Assembly (NCBI GenBank): GCA_949592205.1
Contig: CATIUR010000003.1
Coordinates: 150,969,259-151,033,258, forward strand
Source: Helichrysum umbraculigerum
Lineage: Eukaryota > Streptophyta > Magnoliopsida > Asterales > Asteraceae
Length of the DNA stretch: 64,000 nt
Direction of reading: 5' to 3'
Part shown: piece by piece, positions 24,423 through 34,684 of the stretch
How positions within the stretch are numbered: position 1 is the first letter of the stretch
How the letters are laid out: each line of letters opens with the position of its first letter
Notes under the pieces: generated by a model
Seen by the model: only the letters and a program-made list of their open reading frames with translations
What the model was told of the DNA's origin: nothing
Databases searched by the model: none
Translations under genes and position numbers: made by a program

Positions 24423-26468
24423 TCAACGATCAACCCAACTTGAACCAGGAACTTTCTGCATTCGCTCAGCAGTCATTAACTTCCTAACTTCCTCTGAGCT
24501 ATTCCAATCCCCAGCAGTAGCAAAAATGCTTGATAGCTGCACATATGCATCTGCATTTTTTGGATCAATCATAGTAATTTTCTCTGCTACTTTCTTCCCT
24601 AAATTTGTTTCTCCATGAGCTAAACACCCTCTTAAAATCGATGACCATGTGCTTACATCAGCATCAAATGGCATACATGTAAGCAAATTTACAGCTTCCT
24701 CAAGCCGACCAACTCGTGCAAAAAGATCTATCATGCAAGAATAATGTTCAATTCCCGGATCAATAAAATAAACATTTTTCATTGCGTGAAACCATTTCAA
24801 ACCCTCTTTATATAGTCCACAATGATCACACGCAGACAGGATCGCTGTAAATGTAATATCTGTAGGCATGACACCTAATATTCTCATACTATTGAACAAA
24901 TCCAATGCTTCAATTCCATAACCATTTGTAGCATAACCCATCAACATGGAGTTCCATGAAGCTTGGTCAACGTGTACTATTTGGTCAAAGAGTTTTCGAC
25001 CATAATGTACAAGCCCACATTTGCAATAAAAGTCAACAAGTGAAGTGGAAACAATTTTATCAGATTCAAGACCAATAATAGTAGCTCTAGCAAATAGCTG
25101 TTCACCAAGTTCAAGTGAAGAAATCGTACCACATGTGCTAATCACACTGGCAAGACTAAATCTGTCCAAATTAAATCCATTTCTATTCAATTCGCAAAAA
25201 CATGCAATTGCTTCAGTTGGGTAACCGTTTTGACTTAACCCAGATATCATTGAGTTCCATGAGATCAAGCTTTTAGATGCAATACTTCGAAAAACCTTTT
25301 TAGCATCTTCGATCCTCCCACAAGAACTATAAACTGTAATCATTGAATTCAGTAAGATCGTGTCATATGTACTCAACTCGCTAAATAACTCACAAGCATA
25401 ATCGTGCCTTCTACACTTAGTGTAAGTGTCAATAAGCACAGATGCGACTATACGATCATGAATCACTCCGAACTTACAAGCATGAGCGTGCATTTGTGTT
25501 CCGTAATCAAGAACACCCATACAATCACAAGCACTCAAAACAGTAGCAATTGTAGAGATATCTTCCCGAGTTCCAGATATCCTCATTTCACCGTATAAAA
25601 GAAGTGCTTCCATCGCCATATTATTAACAATGTAACTCGAAATCAAAGCATTCCATAGAACAACACAAGGGTTACTTTTCATAGAAAAAATCCTTTTTAC
25701 ATCAGTAACTCTGCCACTATTTGAGTACGCAGAGATCAAAGATGAAAGAGAGAAATCATCAACGTACGCCAAACTATTAAGCACCATATTTGCGTTATCC
25801 AAATCACCACATTTTCCATACATGTTGACAACTGAACTTCCCAACACCGAGTCAAACTCGACCCCATTAACAACCACAGAAGCATGAATTATTTTTCCCA
25901 GTTTAAGGGACAACAAATTAGTACAAGCACCAAACACAGTGGCCAAGACATATATATCTACATAGTACGGTCCGTAACAACCTGACTTCATATCTTTAAA
26001 CAAACTAACTGCTTCAATAGATCTCCCATTTTCAGCATACCCATGAATCATTGAATTCCAAGCAACCCCATTTTTCATCGGCATCTCATCAAAAAACTTT
26101 CTTGCTAGATTTAACTTAGCAGCCTTAACAAACATTGAAATTATCATGTTCCAAGAGAAACTATTCTTTTCCGGCATTGCATAAAACAAATGCAACGACT
26201 CTTGTTCGTTTCGCGATTTCACATACCCTTCAAGCATGGAGTTCCAAGTAAAGCCATTTCTTTGAGGCATTTCATCGAACAGTTTACGGGCATCCTCTAA
26301 ATAATCGCACCTGGTGTACATTTGTATGATACGGTTTGCGAATGTGATTGAAAAAGGAAAGACACCTGTTTTGAGAAACAGGAGGTGTATTTGCTTTCCT
26401 TGTTTGATCAAGACTTTGGATGTGATTTTTTGTAATAAACGACCACAAGACTGCAAATCAACATCCAT
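24423..26468 (-). CDS. PLS-class pentatricopeptide repeat protein, E-type
   Basis: One uninterrupted exon of 681 codons. Tandem PPR motifs run almost the whole length, with repeated signatures such as ARKLFDEMPQRNGFTWNSML, KSLISWNSMISGLSQNG and VDQASWNSMLMGYATNGYG. The alternating lengths are those of the plant PLS subclass. The C-terminus matches an E motif and ends in VPGSSWVDR, with no DYW deaminase domain. Such proteins usually act in mitochondria or plastids and guide RNA editing or processing; the RNA target cannot be read from the sequence. It resembles the Arabidopsis At1g77010 type, from memory and unverified. ATG 26468 is the first in-frame start. Confidence 0.9.
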   Translation of the reverse strand: MDVDLQSCGRLLQKITSKVLIKQGKQIHLLFLKTGVFPFSITFANRIIQMYTRCDYLEDARKLFDEMPQRNGFTWNSMLEGYVKSRNEQESLHLFYAMPEKNSFSWNMIISMFVKAAKLNLARKFFDEMPMKNGVAWNSMIHGYAENGRSIEAVSLFKDMKSGCYGPYYVDIYVLATVFGACTNLLSLKLGKIIHASVVVNGVEFDSVLGSSVVNMYGKCGDLDNANMVLNSLAYVDDFSLSSLISAYSNSGRVTDVKRIFSMKSNPCVVLWNALISSYIVNNMAMEALLLYGEMRISGTREDISTIATVLSACDCMGVLDYGTQMHAHACKFGVIHDRIVASVLIDTYTKCRRHDYACELFSELSTYDTILLNSMITVYSSCGRIEDAKKVFRSIASKSLISWNSMISGLSQNGYPTEAIACFCELNRNGFNLDRFSLASVISTCGTISSLELGEQLFARATIIGLESDKIVSTSLVDFYCKCGLVHYGRKLFDQIVHVDQASWNSMLMGYATNGYGIEALDLFNSMRILGVMPTDITFTAILSACDHCGLYKEGLKWFHAMKNVYFIDPGIEHYSCMIDLFARVGRLEEAVNLLTCMPFDADVSTWSSILRGCLAHGETNLGKKVAEKITMIDPKNADAYVQLSSIFATAGDWNSSEEVRKLMTAERMQKVPGSSWVDR

Positions 26469-26790
26469 ATGGTTTATATCTAAAAAAAAATGTCGTAAGA
26501 GTAGTAATTCAGCAAAATATCACATACCCCGTATTTAATTGCATGCGATATGAATGTAGTTTTATGGCTTATAAACTCCCCTTATCATATCAAGTTGATA
26601 ACCGGTTTAAATGGGTTTATAACGATTTGTGAATTTCTTCAATAACTTTGTGAATTTTGAAGAAGAAAAAAAGAAGAAGATTATTTAACACCTGTTACCT
26701 TTATTAATATTATTAAACTTAAACTAGCAACTTACTTCTGCAAAATTGTTGTATTTTAAATTTTACACTGTTTGAAATGATTATCTGCTA
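26469..26790 (-). promoter_or_regulatory. upstream region of the PPR gene
   Basis: AT-rich DNA before the PPR start codon. No distinct TATA box stands out. Confidence 0.3.
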
Positions 26791-27033
26791 AGAGCACTCG
26801 GTATGCTTAAGTTCTCGTCGGCGTTTATAGGCGAGAACGCCGTGCGCCGGCGTTCTGCCAGACCGGGCCGGCGTTCTCGCCGGCGTTCTTAAAGTTTTTT
26901 TCCGCCGCCCTCCTCCTACGAACGCAGATATCCGCCGGCGTTCCCCACTTTTTCCCACACCCCAGAATCCTCACTTTCAACATTCTCCAGAACACTGCCC
27001 AGAACATTGTTTACCACACCCTGTGCTCTAACG
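26791..27033. mobile_element. GC-rich Harbinger-like fragment
   Basis: TAA followed by GAGCACTCGG opens a GC-rich block with repeated GCCGGCGTTCT and its complement. This is similar in style to 20385-20500. No opposite end is seen because MULE-2 and its TA tract follow. Assignment is by style only. Confidence 0.3.
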
Positions 27034-27060
27034 TTATATATATATATATATATATATATA
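27034..27060. repeat. (TA)n microsatellite at the left end of MULE-2
   Basis: A perfect TA tract immediately before the MULE-2 terminal repeat. Confidence 0.9.
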
Positions 27061-27500
27061 GTTGGGGGATCTAAAAAGAAGATAAATTTTATGGAGAATG
27101 GGGAGAAGGAATCCTGACCAATCATTTCATTTTTAGGTCAAAGGGTATTTTAGTCCTTTGTAATTTGGTTATTTAATTTAATAGAATTTAAATTATATGC
27201 ATTGAAGGTGGCGGTTTCATATATCACGAAGGTTGCTCCAACATTTTAGGAAAGTATCAAAAAAGATATTCACAATTCATATACAACACTCCATTGATCC
27301 ACGTATTTTGTTTATAATTCATAGAAAATTATATTTCATCGGTGCATATTCAAATTCGTGGCGTAGTCTAATACTATCAAAAATCTATAAAACGATTGCT
27401 GCGATCGAATTCCTAATTTATATTGAACAAGTGCCTGTGTCGTTTTTTGGGAACAATTCGTAAGTTTTTTTTATTACTCTTTGATTTACGGTGAATCGGA

Positions 27501-28065
27501 ATGGCGAACGGTGATCAAGTGATGGAACTTGTAGATAAGTATTCAACGGATGAATCTGATGATATTGTTAGCACAGCTGAAGCCAGTAAGTTTGTTCCAT
27601 TATGTTTTGTAATTTTCGTACTACCGGTTACGTTGTGTTGTTGTTGAGATTTCGTTTCGTTTAATTATGTTTTTTTGCAAAATGCAAGTAGTTGTTGCAC
27701 ATTTTTGTTATGGATATTCATGTTTTGGTAGTTAACCATTTTCATCGATCAAAAATGACGTTGATTCAGTAACCATCAAGAGTGCTTCGTACAAATAAAC
27801 ACATCTATAGTATGGTAGCATATTTGTTGACACTTTCGTTTGATTCATTTATGTATTCTGAGCGGTTTAAACATTTTAAACAGGCAGTGGAACGTTGACG
27901 AACACAATATCAGTTGGTGTTATGCATGTCTCCCCGGAAGGCGTACCATATTGGGTGTCCGATGTTCCCGATGATACCGAACCAGCGATTGGAATGTCCT
28001 TTGCCAATATAGACGTGGCTTATGAGTTTTACAAACAATATGCAAGACAAGCTGGTTTTCCATAA
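27501..28065 (+). pseudogene. truncated FAR1-like transposase gene of MULE-2, two exons
   Basis: Exons 27501-27585 and 27884-28065 splice with a GTAAGT donor and a CAG acceptor into 88 residues. The C-terminal half, from SPEGVPYWVSDVP through IGMSFANIDVAYEFYKQYA to RQAGFP, matches the segment that leads into the FAR1 DNA-binding domain. A stop then replaces the zinc-binding part. The reading frame before the stop is intact and the introns look functional, so a short peptide could be made. Related FAR1-type MULEs encode the full transposase; this is an internal-deletion derivative. Confidence 0.65.
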
Positions 28066-28439
28066 AAAAAAATCAGGCAACAATAGAAACAGTCTAGCGA
28101 TTGATGAACCTTCGTCCTCTTCCGAGTAGGCGCTTTTTTAAAAAAAGAACTTTGTGTACACTTTTATTTGTTCCTTTTGTGGCATCTACTTTGTAAACCT
28201 TTGGTTGTGGTTTATAAACTTTATATAATGTACCTTTTTGTTGCACATACAGTTTAGCCTTGTTATTTCATGGTTTCGGTTACCTTACCATTTGATCTAG
28301 ACTTTCAAAAAATTTAGGCAGACATTATCCCCCTTTGTTCCGTTACTTTATTTTTTTCGTTCATCTAGTATATCCATTGAATTAATTCGTTTAAATTATT
28401 CATTTTGTTATCACATTGATTGAATGATTCTTCATTTAA

Positions 28440-29175
28440 AAAATCATGATGCAACAAAACCTATACTATACGTAATCATGACCATACGATGACCAAATAG
28501 CCACAGCACATTGATTCAGTGATACAACATACTGATTCAGTTCTTTTCACAGTTTAGCTTAAGTGAAGTAACACATTGATTCAGTCATTTGGCATCTTTG
28601 ATTCGGCTACGTCATTGAACCACACAATAAACCCCGTTTCGTTACAACTCAAATTACAAATAAATAAATTGCATCTTACAAAGTTTATGCTTCCAGAATA
28701 CAAACAACCCAAGATTTTAGAAAATCAATTAAAATTTTCAGCATGTTCCATTACATATGGGAGTTACCGATGTAATTGAATGATCCATATATTATAGAAT
28801 AGCTGCGTGAGTTAGTTACAACACCAAATTCGCTAGCTTTGGCAACTATGCTACAGCATAATTACATTATCACGACGCAACATTAGCTGAACTAAGCTTA
28901 AGCATAACCATACCATGACCAAAAACACACAGCACATTGATTCAGTGACGCAACATACTGATTTAGTGATTTCACAGTTTTGCTTCAGCAAATTAACATA
29001 TTGATTCGTTCATTTTGCATCTTTGATTCAGCTACTGCATTCAACCACATGATGTAGACATTTTCCGCTACAACTCCAAAAAACACAAAAATTAACAGCA
29101 CTTTACCAATCTTAACCATAAATTTTATAAAATCAATTAAGAATTCCATCAAATTCCATTACATTTGGGTTTCTA
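28440..29175. repeat. direct duplication of about 330 bp inside MULE-2
   Basis: Sequence from about 28440 to 28770 recurs at about 28867-29175, offset 418 to 427 bases. Landmarks: CACAGCACATTGATTCAGTG near 28502 and 28929, and AAAATCAATTAA near 28719 and 29137. The word TTGATTCAG is frequent in both copies. Confidence 0.7.
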
Positions 29176-29258
29176 CCAAACACAGTATTCTTTAAAGATT
29201 AATTTAGTGGTAAAAAATAATCAAACTATGCGCCACCTTGCATAGTTCTAACACAACA

Positions 29259-30208
29259 TCAATCGCCAAAGACCGCCAGCCTTGTATCTCTTATACGTAG
29301 CCTAATCCCAACCGATGCCTTTCTTCCTTTTTGGCCTTTTTCCTCACACTTGGCGGTCACTTTTTGCCGGGCATCTCCCCTCTTACGCCTTTTACTTATC
29401 AACTCATTCGGAGCGGGTGGCATGAAATCGTCGTCTGAATCAGCATCATATAGTTGGGTCTTGCCTGAAATAGTATTAAAAAAACCATGAATTATGATAA
29501 GCCATACGTATGGACTAACCAAGTATCTAAGAAGTCCTGTGAATCTGCATTTATTATAGTAAGACACTAATAATAATTTGATCTTTCATTCATTTAAGGG
29601 ATTATTGTCTATGAGGTCGTTGGTTCATAGCATCATAAGTTTGATTCATCAAACAATGTTCCTTGCTCCACACAAACATATAAGTGATTCAATTGCTTTA
29701 CAAGTACCAGTCAAGCTAACCCTTTCATCAGACTACTCAATTTCTAATCGACAATCCAGATACACATACATAGTTGTTTATAAAAACTTTATAATCAAAC
29801 CCACGGTGAATTACGAGTTAATAATCTATTGATCAAAAAATGCTAAACCGCTTTGTTAACGCATATATCAAACACAATCCTAAATAGACAGTCGATAATC
29901 ATTATATAAATGATTCAGCATAACGATTTATCACTGGGAAAAAGTGATTGAAACACTTTATGCAACCAAAATAACTTTCCCAAATTCGATAAACTATACA
30001 TTAGATTCACTACAAACATGTATCGCTAGCTTTTATGCTGTTTTGATTTAGTTTTATATACCCCTACAAAACCCCCAAATCACGCAACGTTTATAGAAAA
30101 AACTGAAATGTCGAATCATCCATTCACCAACAAAAACAATACAAACATCACAAAAGGGAAAAGTTTACCTTTCTTGCTCGTTTGTGCAATGTTTTTTCCC
30201 GTCACCAT
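29259..30208 (-). CDS. two-exon small ORF at the right end of MULE-2, unknown function
   Basis: Exon 1 runs 30208-30169 and exon 2 runs 29464-29259, with a 704-base intron (GTAAAC donor, TTTCAG acceptor) and matching phase. The product is 81 residues: a short basic start MVTGKNIAQTSKKGK, an acidic stretch DADSDDDFMPPAPNE, then a Lys/Arg-rich tail. Start and transcription direction point inward from the right terminal repeat. I recognise no domain. It may be the second gene of this MULE family (a position equivalent to mudrB) or a captured gene fragment. A decayed equivalent exists in MULE-1. Confidence 0.45.
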
Positions 30209-30623
30209 TTTTCCGACTAACACCCACAAGAATGAGAACCTATTTCTTCTCGAACTAAACCGTGATTCAGTTCTTTCGATTGCCGCCCCAATAAAACGTT
30301 AAACTCGTGATGCTTGTCTGCTTCGTCTCAATTTTGCACTCACAATTAGGGATTTCGATTTTCTGGGCCGCCGATCGCGTTGGAAGAAATTTGATTTTGA
30401 TCGGTTATGGTTTCCATGCTAACCGACCCTTTCTTTTATTTTTAATTAAATGTGATTCATTTCCATTTTTATGTGTTTCTAAGTAATGGACGAATATGCC
30501 CCTCACACTTCAAATTTTCTAAGCAAACCCATTGACTGATCTCAGCCATTGAATCAATGATCTGATGGCTAAGAATGCTTCTCCACCTTCTCCATTTTAA
30601 AACTCTTCTCCCTTGATCCCAAT

Positions 30624-30625
<2 letters not shown>

Positions 30626-30690
<65 letters not shown>
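30626..30690. repeat. (TA)n array between MULE-2 and MULE-3
   Basis: About 65 bases of perfect TA repeat, shared as the border of both elements. Confidence 0.95.
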
Positions 30691-30692
<2 letters not shown>

Positions 30693-31653
30693 GATGGTTC
30701 ATGTGAGAACCAATCAAATATTAAGAACCAAAAGAACTAACTATCAACCATCAGATTGTCAGATCAAAGGCTGAAATTTAAGTGTCAGATTTGTAAATAA
30801 AATATCTTCTCCATGGACTATAAGGGTAGTATAGGTAAAACAAATTTGCCAGGTGTTTCACCATGACCTCAAGGTCATGGGTTCGAACCCGGATGTGAGC
30901 AAAATGCTCTCCGGGATGGAGACAGGGGTTTTCTCTCGAAATATTCGGGTTTCTCCTGGAATTGGTGATGGATATATGAAGAGGCAATGCCACTGAGCCC
31001 AATACTGCCTTTAAAAAAAAAAAAAGGTAAAACAAATTTAGCATTTAATTTAAAAACTCCCGTAATTAAATTTGTGGTGCTGTAAAACCGGGATACACGA
31101 TAACTAATTATAGATAGTTGACGGATTAGACTCTGTGAGGATCAAAACATCTAAAATGGTTTTTTTTTTCCTTCTTTTCTTTCATCTTGTAAATGAAACT
31201 TTAGTGTTAGTGAAGCTTTAACACTCACTCATAGTTGAGAAAAAACCTATTTATATACAATGTGCACATGTGAACATCACGTGCATTTGTTAACAGATAT
31301 GAATGTGCACATATGAACATTAATGTGCACTTCTGTTAAAATATGAGTGTGCACATGTATACATTTTGTGCAAATTAAATGTACTTATTAAAGTTTTCAC
31401 TCCTAAGCTTTTGAACCTCCGCATGATATGCATATCGATGATTTATACGAGTAATACTGAAAGTGTTTCTGTAAATCGATTGGTATTCTACTTTTATGTA
31501 GTAACTGCTCCCATAATTTTAGGGATATTATTAGTACTCGTAATAATTATTTGTTTGACATAATATTAGTTACTGCCATATAGAATGATAAAGACTAGAA
31601 TACCCTTGGTTTTTTTGGTTCTCAATATTTGGTTGGTTCTCATTTGAACCTTC

Positions 31654-31657
<4 letters not shown>
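30691..31657. mobile_element. MULE-3: small (TA)n-flanked element with terminal inverted repeats
   Basis: Left GGTTCATGTGAGAACCAATC and right (reverse complement) GGTTCAAATGAGAACCAACC continue as an inverted repeat of about 38 bases. TA arrays lie on both sides. The subterminal word ATCAGAT also occurs near the ends of MULE-1 and MULE-2. It has no coding capacity of its own. A SINE sits inside at 30848-31025. Confidence 0.7.
30834..31039 (+). mobile_element. SINE nested in MULE-3, perfect 14-bp TSD
   Basis: The body 30848-31025 contains a B-box GGGTTCGAACCC and ends in a poly-A tail. The target duplication GGTAAAACAAATTT is exact on both sides (30834-30847 and 31026-31039). Confidence 0.85.

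Positions 31658-31701
<44 letters not shown>
31658..31701. repeat. (TA)n array at the right end of MULE-3
   Basis: A TA tract directly bordering the MULE-3 terminal repeat. Confidence 0.95.
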
Positions 31702-31703
<2 letters not shown>

Positions 31704-31870
31704 GAGGTAGAGTTTTGGCCGTGCAAATGCACGACCCACGTAACATTACATTTATTCATTTTGTTTCGGTCAAAATGTCCACTTTGAAAATATACGTAAT
31801 TTTAACAATCTCCATTAACTACGTCATTCACTAATCATATATTATCTATATATTATCCACACAAAAAATT

Positions 31871-32090
31871 ATTACTCCTTCCGTTATATCACAAGTGTCC
31901 ACATTACAATTTTGGGTTGTCCCAAATAAGTGTTCACTTTCATGTGTTAACCAATCGAAAGAGACTTTAATGGGTAGATTTATTATTTGATTGGTGAAAA
32001 ATGTAATTAGTAGAGAATTCAAAAATTGTGTACAAAGTCAAAGTGACCACTTTGACTGGAAGTCTGGAATGAAAGGTATATAAAATTTAA
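31871..32090. mobile_element. Stowaway-like MITE
   Basis: It begins TACTCCTTCCGTTATATCAC and carries the AAGTGTCCAC and CAAAGTGACCACTTTGACT blocks found in plant Stowaway MITEs. The right end is degenerate (GGAATGAAAGGTA). TA targets on both sides are plausible. Confidence 0.5.
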
Positions 32091-32392
32091 TGAGGATAAT
32101 TTGTCATCATATGAAAACATGATGTGATAGGAAACCAGAAAAGAAAACACATAAAAAAAAAATTCAAAAGTTGTATTTTGGGAAGGTGAAAAAAAAATGT
32201 AGTGAAATAGGAAAAAAGAAAAGAGAGATTAAAAAATCTTGTTGATCACTTGGTTAGAGCTCGGTACGTCCAAGTTACATGGCAAAACCTCATCCAACCC
32301 ATCTAGCAGACATATGCGATATATGTTTTCATTATATACATTTTCAATGCACAAATCTTTTATTTTTGGCCCAATTTAAAAAGTCCAGATGT

Positions 32393-32468
32393 CACCTAAT
32401 CGGATCGCTACAGTAAAAAGGCTGTACTTTCACCTAATCGGATCGCTACAGTAAAAAGGCTGTACTTT
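32393..32468 (+). promoter_or_regulatory. 38-bp tandem duplication next to the TATA box of the LRX gene
   Basis: Two identical 38-base copies lie head to tail (32393-32430 and 32431-32468), each starting CACCTAATCGGATCGCTACA. They end one base before a TATATATAG box at 32470-32478, placing a duplicated candidate cis element at the core promoter. Confidence 0.8.
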
Positions 32469-32469
32469 C

Positions 32470-32478
32470 TATATATAG
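32470..32478 (+). promoter_or_regulatory. TATA box of the LRX gene
   Basis: TATATATAG lies 365 bases upstream of the start codon. Transcription from about 32500 would give a leader of about 340 bases. Confidence 0.55.
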
Positions 32479-32842
32479 GAAGATATGACATGCAAGTATG
32501 TTACAGTAGTTGGTCTAATTTATTTTACCATCACTTAACTGTAACTTTTGTAGCAACTTTCTTCAAATACTAAAAATTTCATAGCTTTTGTGATACAATG
32601 TTTTTAAGGAAGATTAACCTCTAGTTTTTTACTGCCCCATTGCTAGATTTAAGCAATATCATTCGAAATAAACTCACATTGTATATTCTTAAATTCTAAT
32701 GGTTCATGGAGGTGAATTATTACCAAAAATAGATTCCATTTCCATAACACCTTCTTCCTCCATCATTATTCCTTTGTATGGAGATCATCATTTCCTATAA
32801 GCAACTTTTGGCCAAACTAAACCATACCCAAAACCTTTCAAT

Positions 32843-34684
32843 ATGAAAGCCTTATGTTGCTTTCTTTTCCTTTCCCTTTTCTCCATAATATCTTCAAGAA
32901 CATTATCACTTCCGGTAAACAACGCTTTTGCGGCAGCCATTACACGTCGTCACCTGGTCCAAACAAAGGAAACCGACCCTGAACCCGAAACTTGGGAAGT
33001 AGAGGTTGATGCCGCGTTAAATTTCCCTAATCCTAGGCTTAAAAAGGCGTATTATGCATTACAAGAATGGAAAAAGGTAATCTTTTCAGACCCCGAAAAC
33101 ATGATTAAAAATTGGGAAGGTGTAGATGTATGTTCATATAAAGGCGTGTTTTGTGAAAAAGCGCCTGATGATCCAAGTTTAATGACAGTAGCTGGAATCG
33201 ATCTAAACCATGGTGATATAGCGGGCCAACTTGCCCCTGAACTCGGGCTATTATCTGACCTTAGCATATTCCATGTAAATTCCAACAGATTTTGTGGGAT
33301 TGTCCCCCGTTGCTTGAGAAAACTAACGATCCTTCACGAATTTGACATAAGTAATAACCGATTTGTGGGCCCGTTTCCCGATGTTGTCCTAGAAATGCCT
33401 AAACTAAAGTATCTAGACATTAGATTCAATAATTTTGAAGGAGAGTTACCACCTGAACTATTCGATAAAGACCTTGACGCTATATTCTTGAACGACAACC
33501 GATTTAGCTCCAACATCCCAGAAAACATTGGGAATTCACATGCTTCTGTGATCGTGTTCGCAGATAATGACTTAAAAGGTTGCATACCGACAACCATAGG
33601 TGATATGACTACATTAGACGAAGTCATTTTCGCTAACAATGAACTTTCGGGTTGTTTGCCGGATGAGTTGGGATTACTTGAGAATATAACAGTTTTAGAT
33701 TTGAGTAAGAACAAATTTGTGGGGCCCATTCCAGAAGGATTTCAAAATTTGAAAGGTGTTGAGATGATTGATATTGGGCATAACGAGTTCATTGGTACAG
33801 TGGTTGATAATGTTTGTTCATTGCCGAAACTGATGAACTTTACCTTTTCTCATAATTATTTTGATGGGTTAGAACCGAGTTGTGATAAACCTGGTAAACC
33901 GGAGCTTGTTTTTGATAACCGGGAGAATTGTTTGCCGAATAAACCCGATCAGAGAAATGAGAAGAAATGTATGCCGATAGTGAACCGGCCTATTGATTGT
34001 GAAACAAATCCGTGTAAATCACCTACTGATAGTGACGAAGAGGATCAAAAAAGAAAACCACCAAAAAGAAAACCGCCACCCCCAAAACCGGTTCAACCAC
34101 CTCCAACCCCTGTTCAACCACACCCAAAACCACCTACACCTAAGCCAAAACCACCGGTTCAACCACCTCCAACCCCAGTTCCTAAACCACCTACACCTAA
34201 ACCCAAACCACCAGTTCAACCACCTCCAACACCGGTTCAACCACCTCCAATACCGGTTCCTAAGCCACCTACTCCCAAACCAACACCACCAGTACAACCT
34301 CCTCCAACACCGGTTCAACCGCCTCCAACACCGGTAAAACCGACTCCATCACCGACTCCCAAACCACCACCAACACCGGTTCAACCACCACCATCACCGG
34401 TTCCTAAACCACCACCAACACCAGTTCCTGAAGTCCCTAAACCTAAACCACCACCGGTTGAGTCACCTCCTCCACCGGTTCATTCACCACCACCCCCACC
34501 AATATTCTCTCCACCACCACCGACACCAACCATACCACCTCCAACGCCACCACAATCACCCCCTCCATCGCCACCGCCACCCGTCCAATCTCCGCCGCCA
34601 CCAACATTCGATGACATTATACTTCCACCAAGTATTGGTCATCGTTACCCGTCACCACCACCCCCGATGTTTGAAGGATACTAG
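32843..34684 (+). CDS. leucine-rich repeat extensin-like protein (LRX, pollen/PEX type)
   Basis: One exon of 613 codons. Residues 1 to about 19 are a secretion signal (MKALCCFLFLSLFSIISS). A conserved N-terminal region follows, including NWEGVDVCSYKGVFC. About ten leucine-rich repeats lie between roughly residues 110 and 350 (for example LPPELFDKDLDAIFLNDNRF). A Cys-rich hinge ends in CETNPCKSP. From about residue 400 the protein is a proline-rich extensin tail built mainly from KPPTPKPKPPVQPPPTPV units, with a few SPPPP motifs and a conserved end SPPPPMFEGY. LRX proteins bind RALF peptides through the LRR domain and anchor in the cell wall through the extensin domain. The pollen class is inferred from the end of the protein and the long PPTP tail. 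Confidence 0.93.
   Translation: MKALCCFLFLSLFSIISSRTLSLPVNNAFAAAITRRHLVQTKETDPEPETWEVEVDAALNFPNPRLKKAYYALQEWKKVIFSDPENMIKNWEGVDVCSYKGVFCEKAPDDPSLMTVAGIDLNHGDIAGQLAPELGLLSDLSIFHVNSNRFCGIVPRCLRKLTILHEFDISNNRFVGPFPDVVLEMPKLKYLDIRFNNFEGELPPELFDKDLDAIFLNDNRFSSNIPENIGNSHASVIVFADNDLKGCIPTTIGDMTTLDEVIFANNELSGCLPDELGLLENITVLDLSKNKFVGPIPEGFQNLKGVEMIDIGHNEFIGTVVDNVCSLPKLMNFTFSHNYFDGLEPSCDKPGKPELVFDNRENCLPNKPDQRNEKKCMPIVNRPIDCETNPCKSPTDSDEEDQKRKPPKRKPPPPKPVQPPPTPVQPHPKPPTPKPKPPVQPPPTPVPKPPTPKPKPPVQPPPTPVQPPPIPVPKPPTPKPTPPVQPPPTPVQPPPTPVKPTPSPTPKPPPTPVQPPPSPVPKPPPTPVPEVPKPKPPPVESPPPPVHSPPPPPIFSPPPPTPTIPPPTPPQSPPPSPPPPVQSPPPPTFDDIILPPSIGHRYPSPPPPMFEGY

Larger units (their letters stand above)
27061..30625. 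mobile_element. MULE-2: (TA)n-flanked FAR1-type MULE derivative of 3.6 kb
   Basis: The ends are imperfect inverted repeats sharing ATGGAGAA, GGAGAAG and related blocks (left from 27061, right complement from 30625). Both sides border TA arrays. It carries a truncated FAR1-like gene on the plus strand at the left and a two-exon minus-strand gene at the right, converging on the middle as in MuDR-like elements. The centre holds a direct duplication at 28440-28770 and 28867-29175. The transposase catalytic core is missing, so the element is non-autonomous. Confidence 0.7.

Noticed and set aside
34019..34318. Trp/Arg-rich minus-strand frame and His-rich plus-strand frames
   Set aside because: Shadows of the proline codon repeats in the LRX extensin tail.
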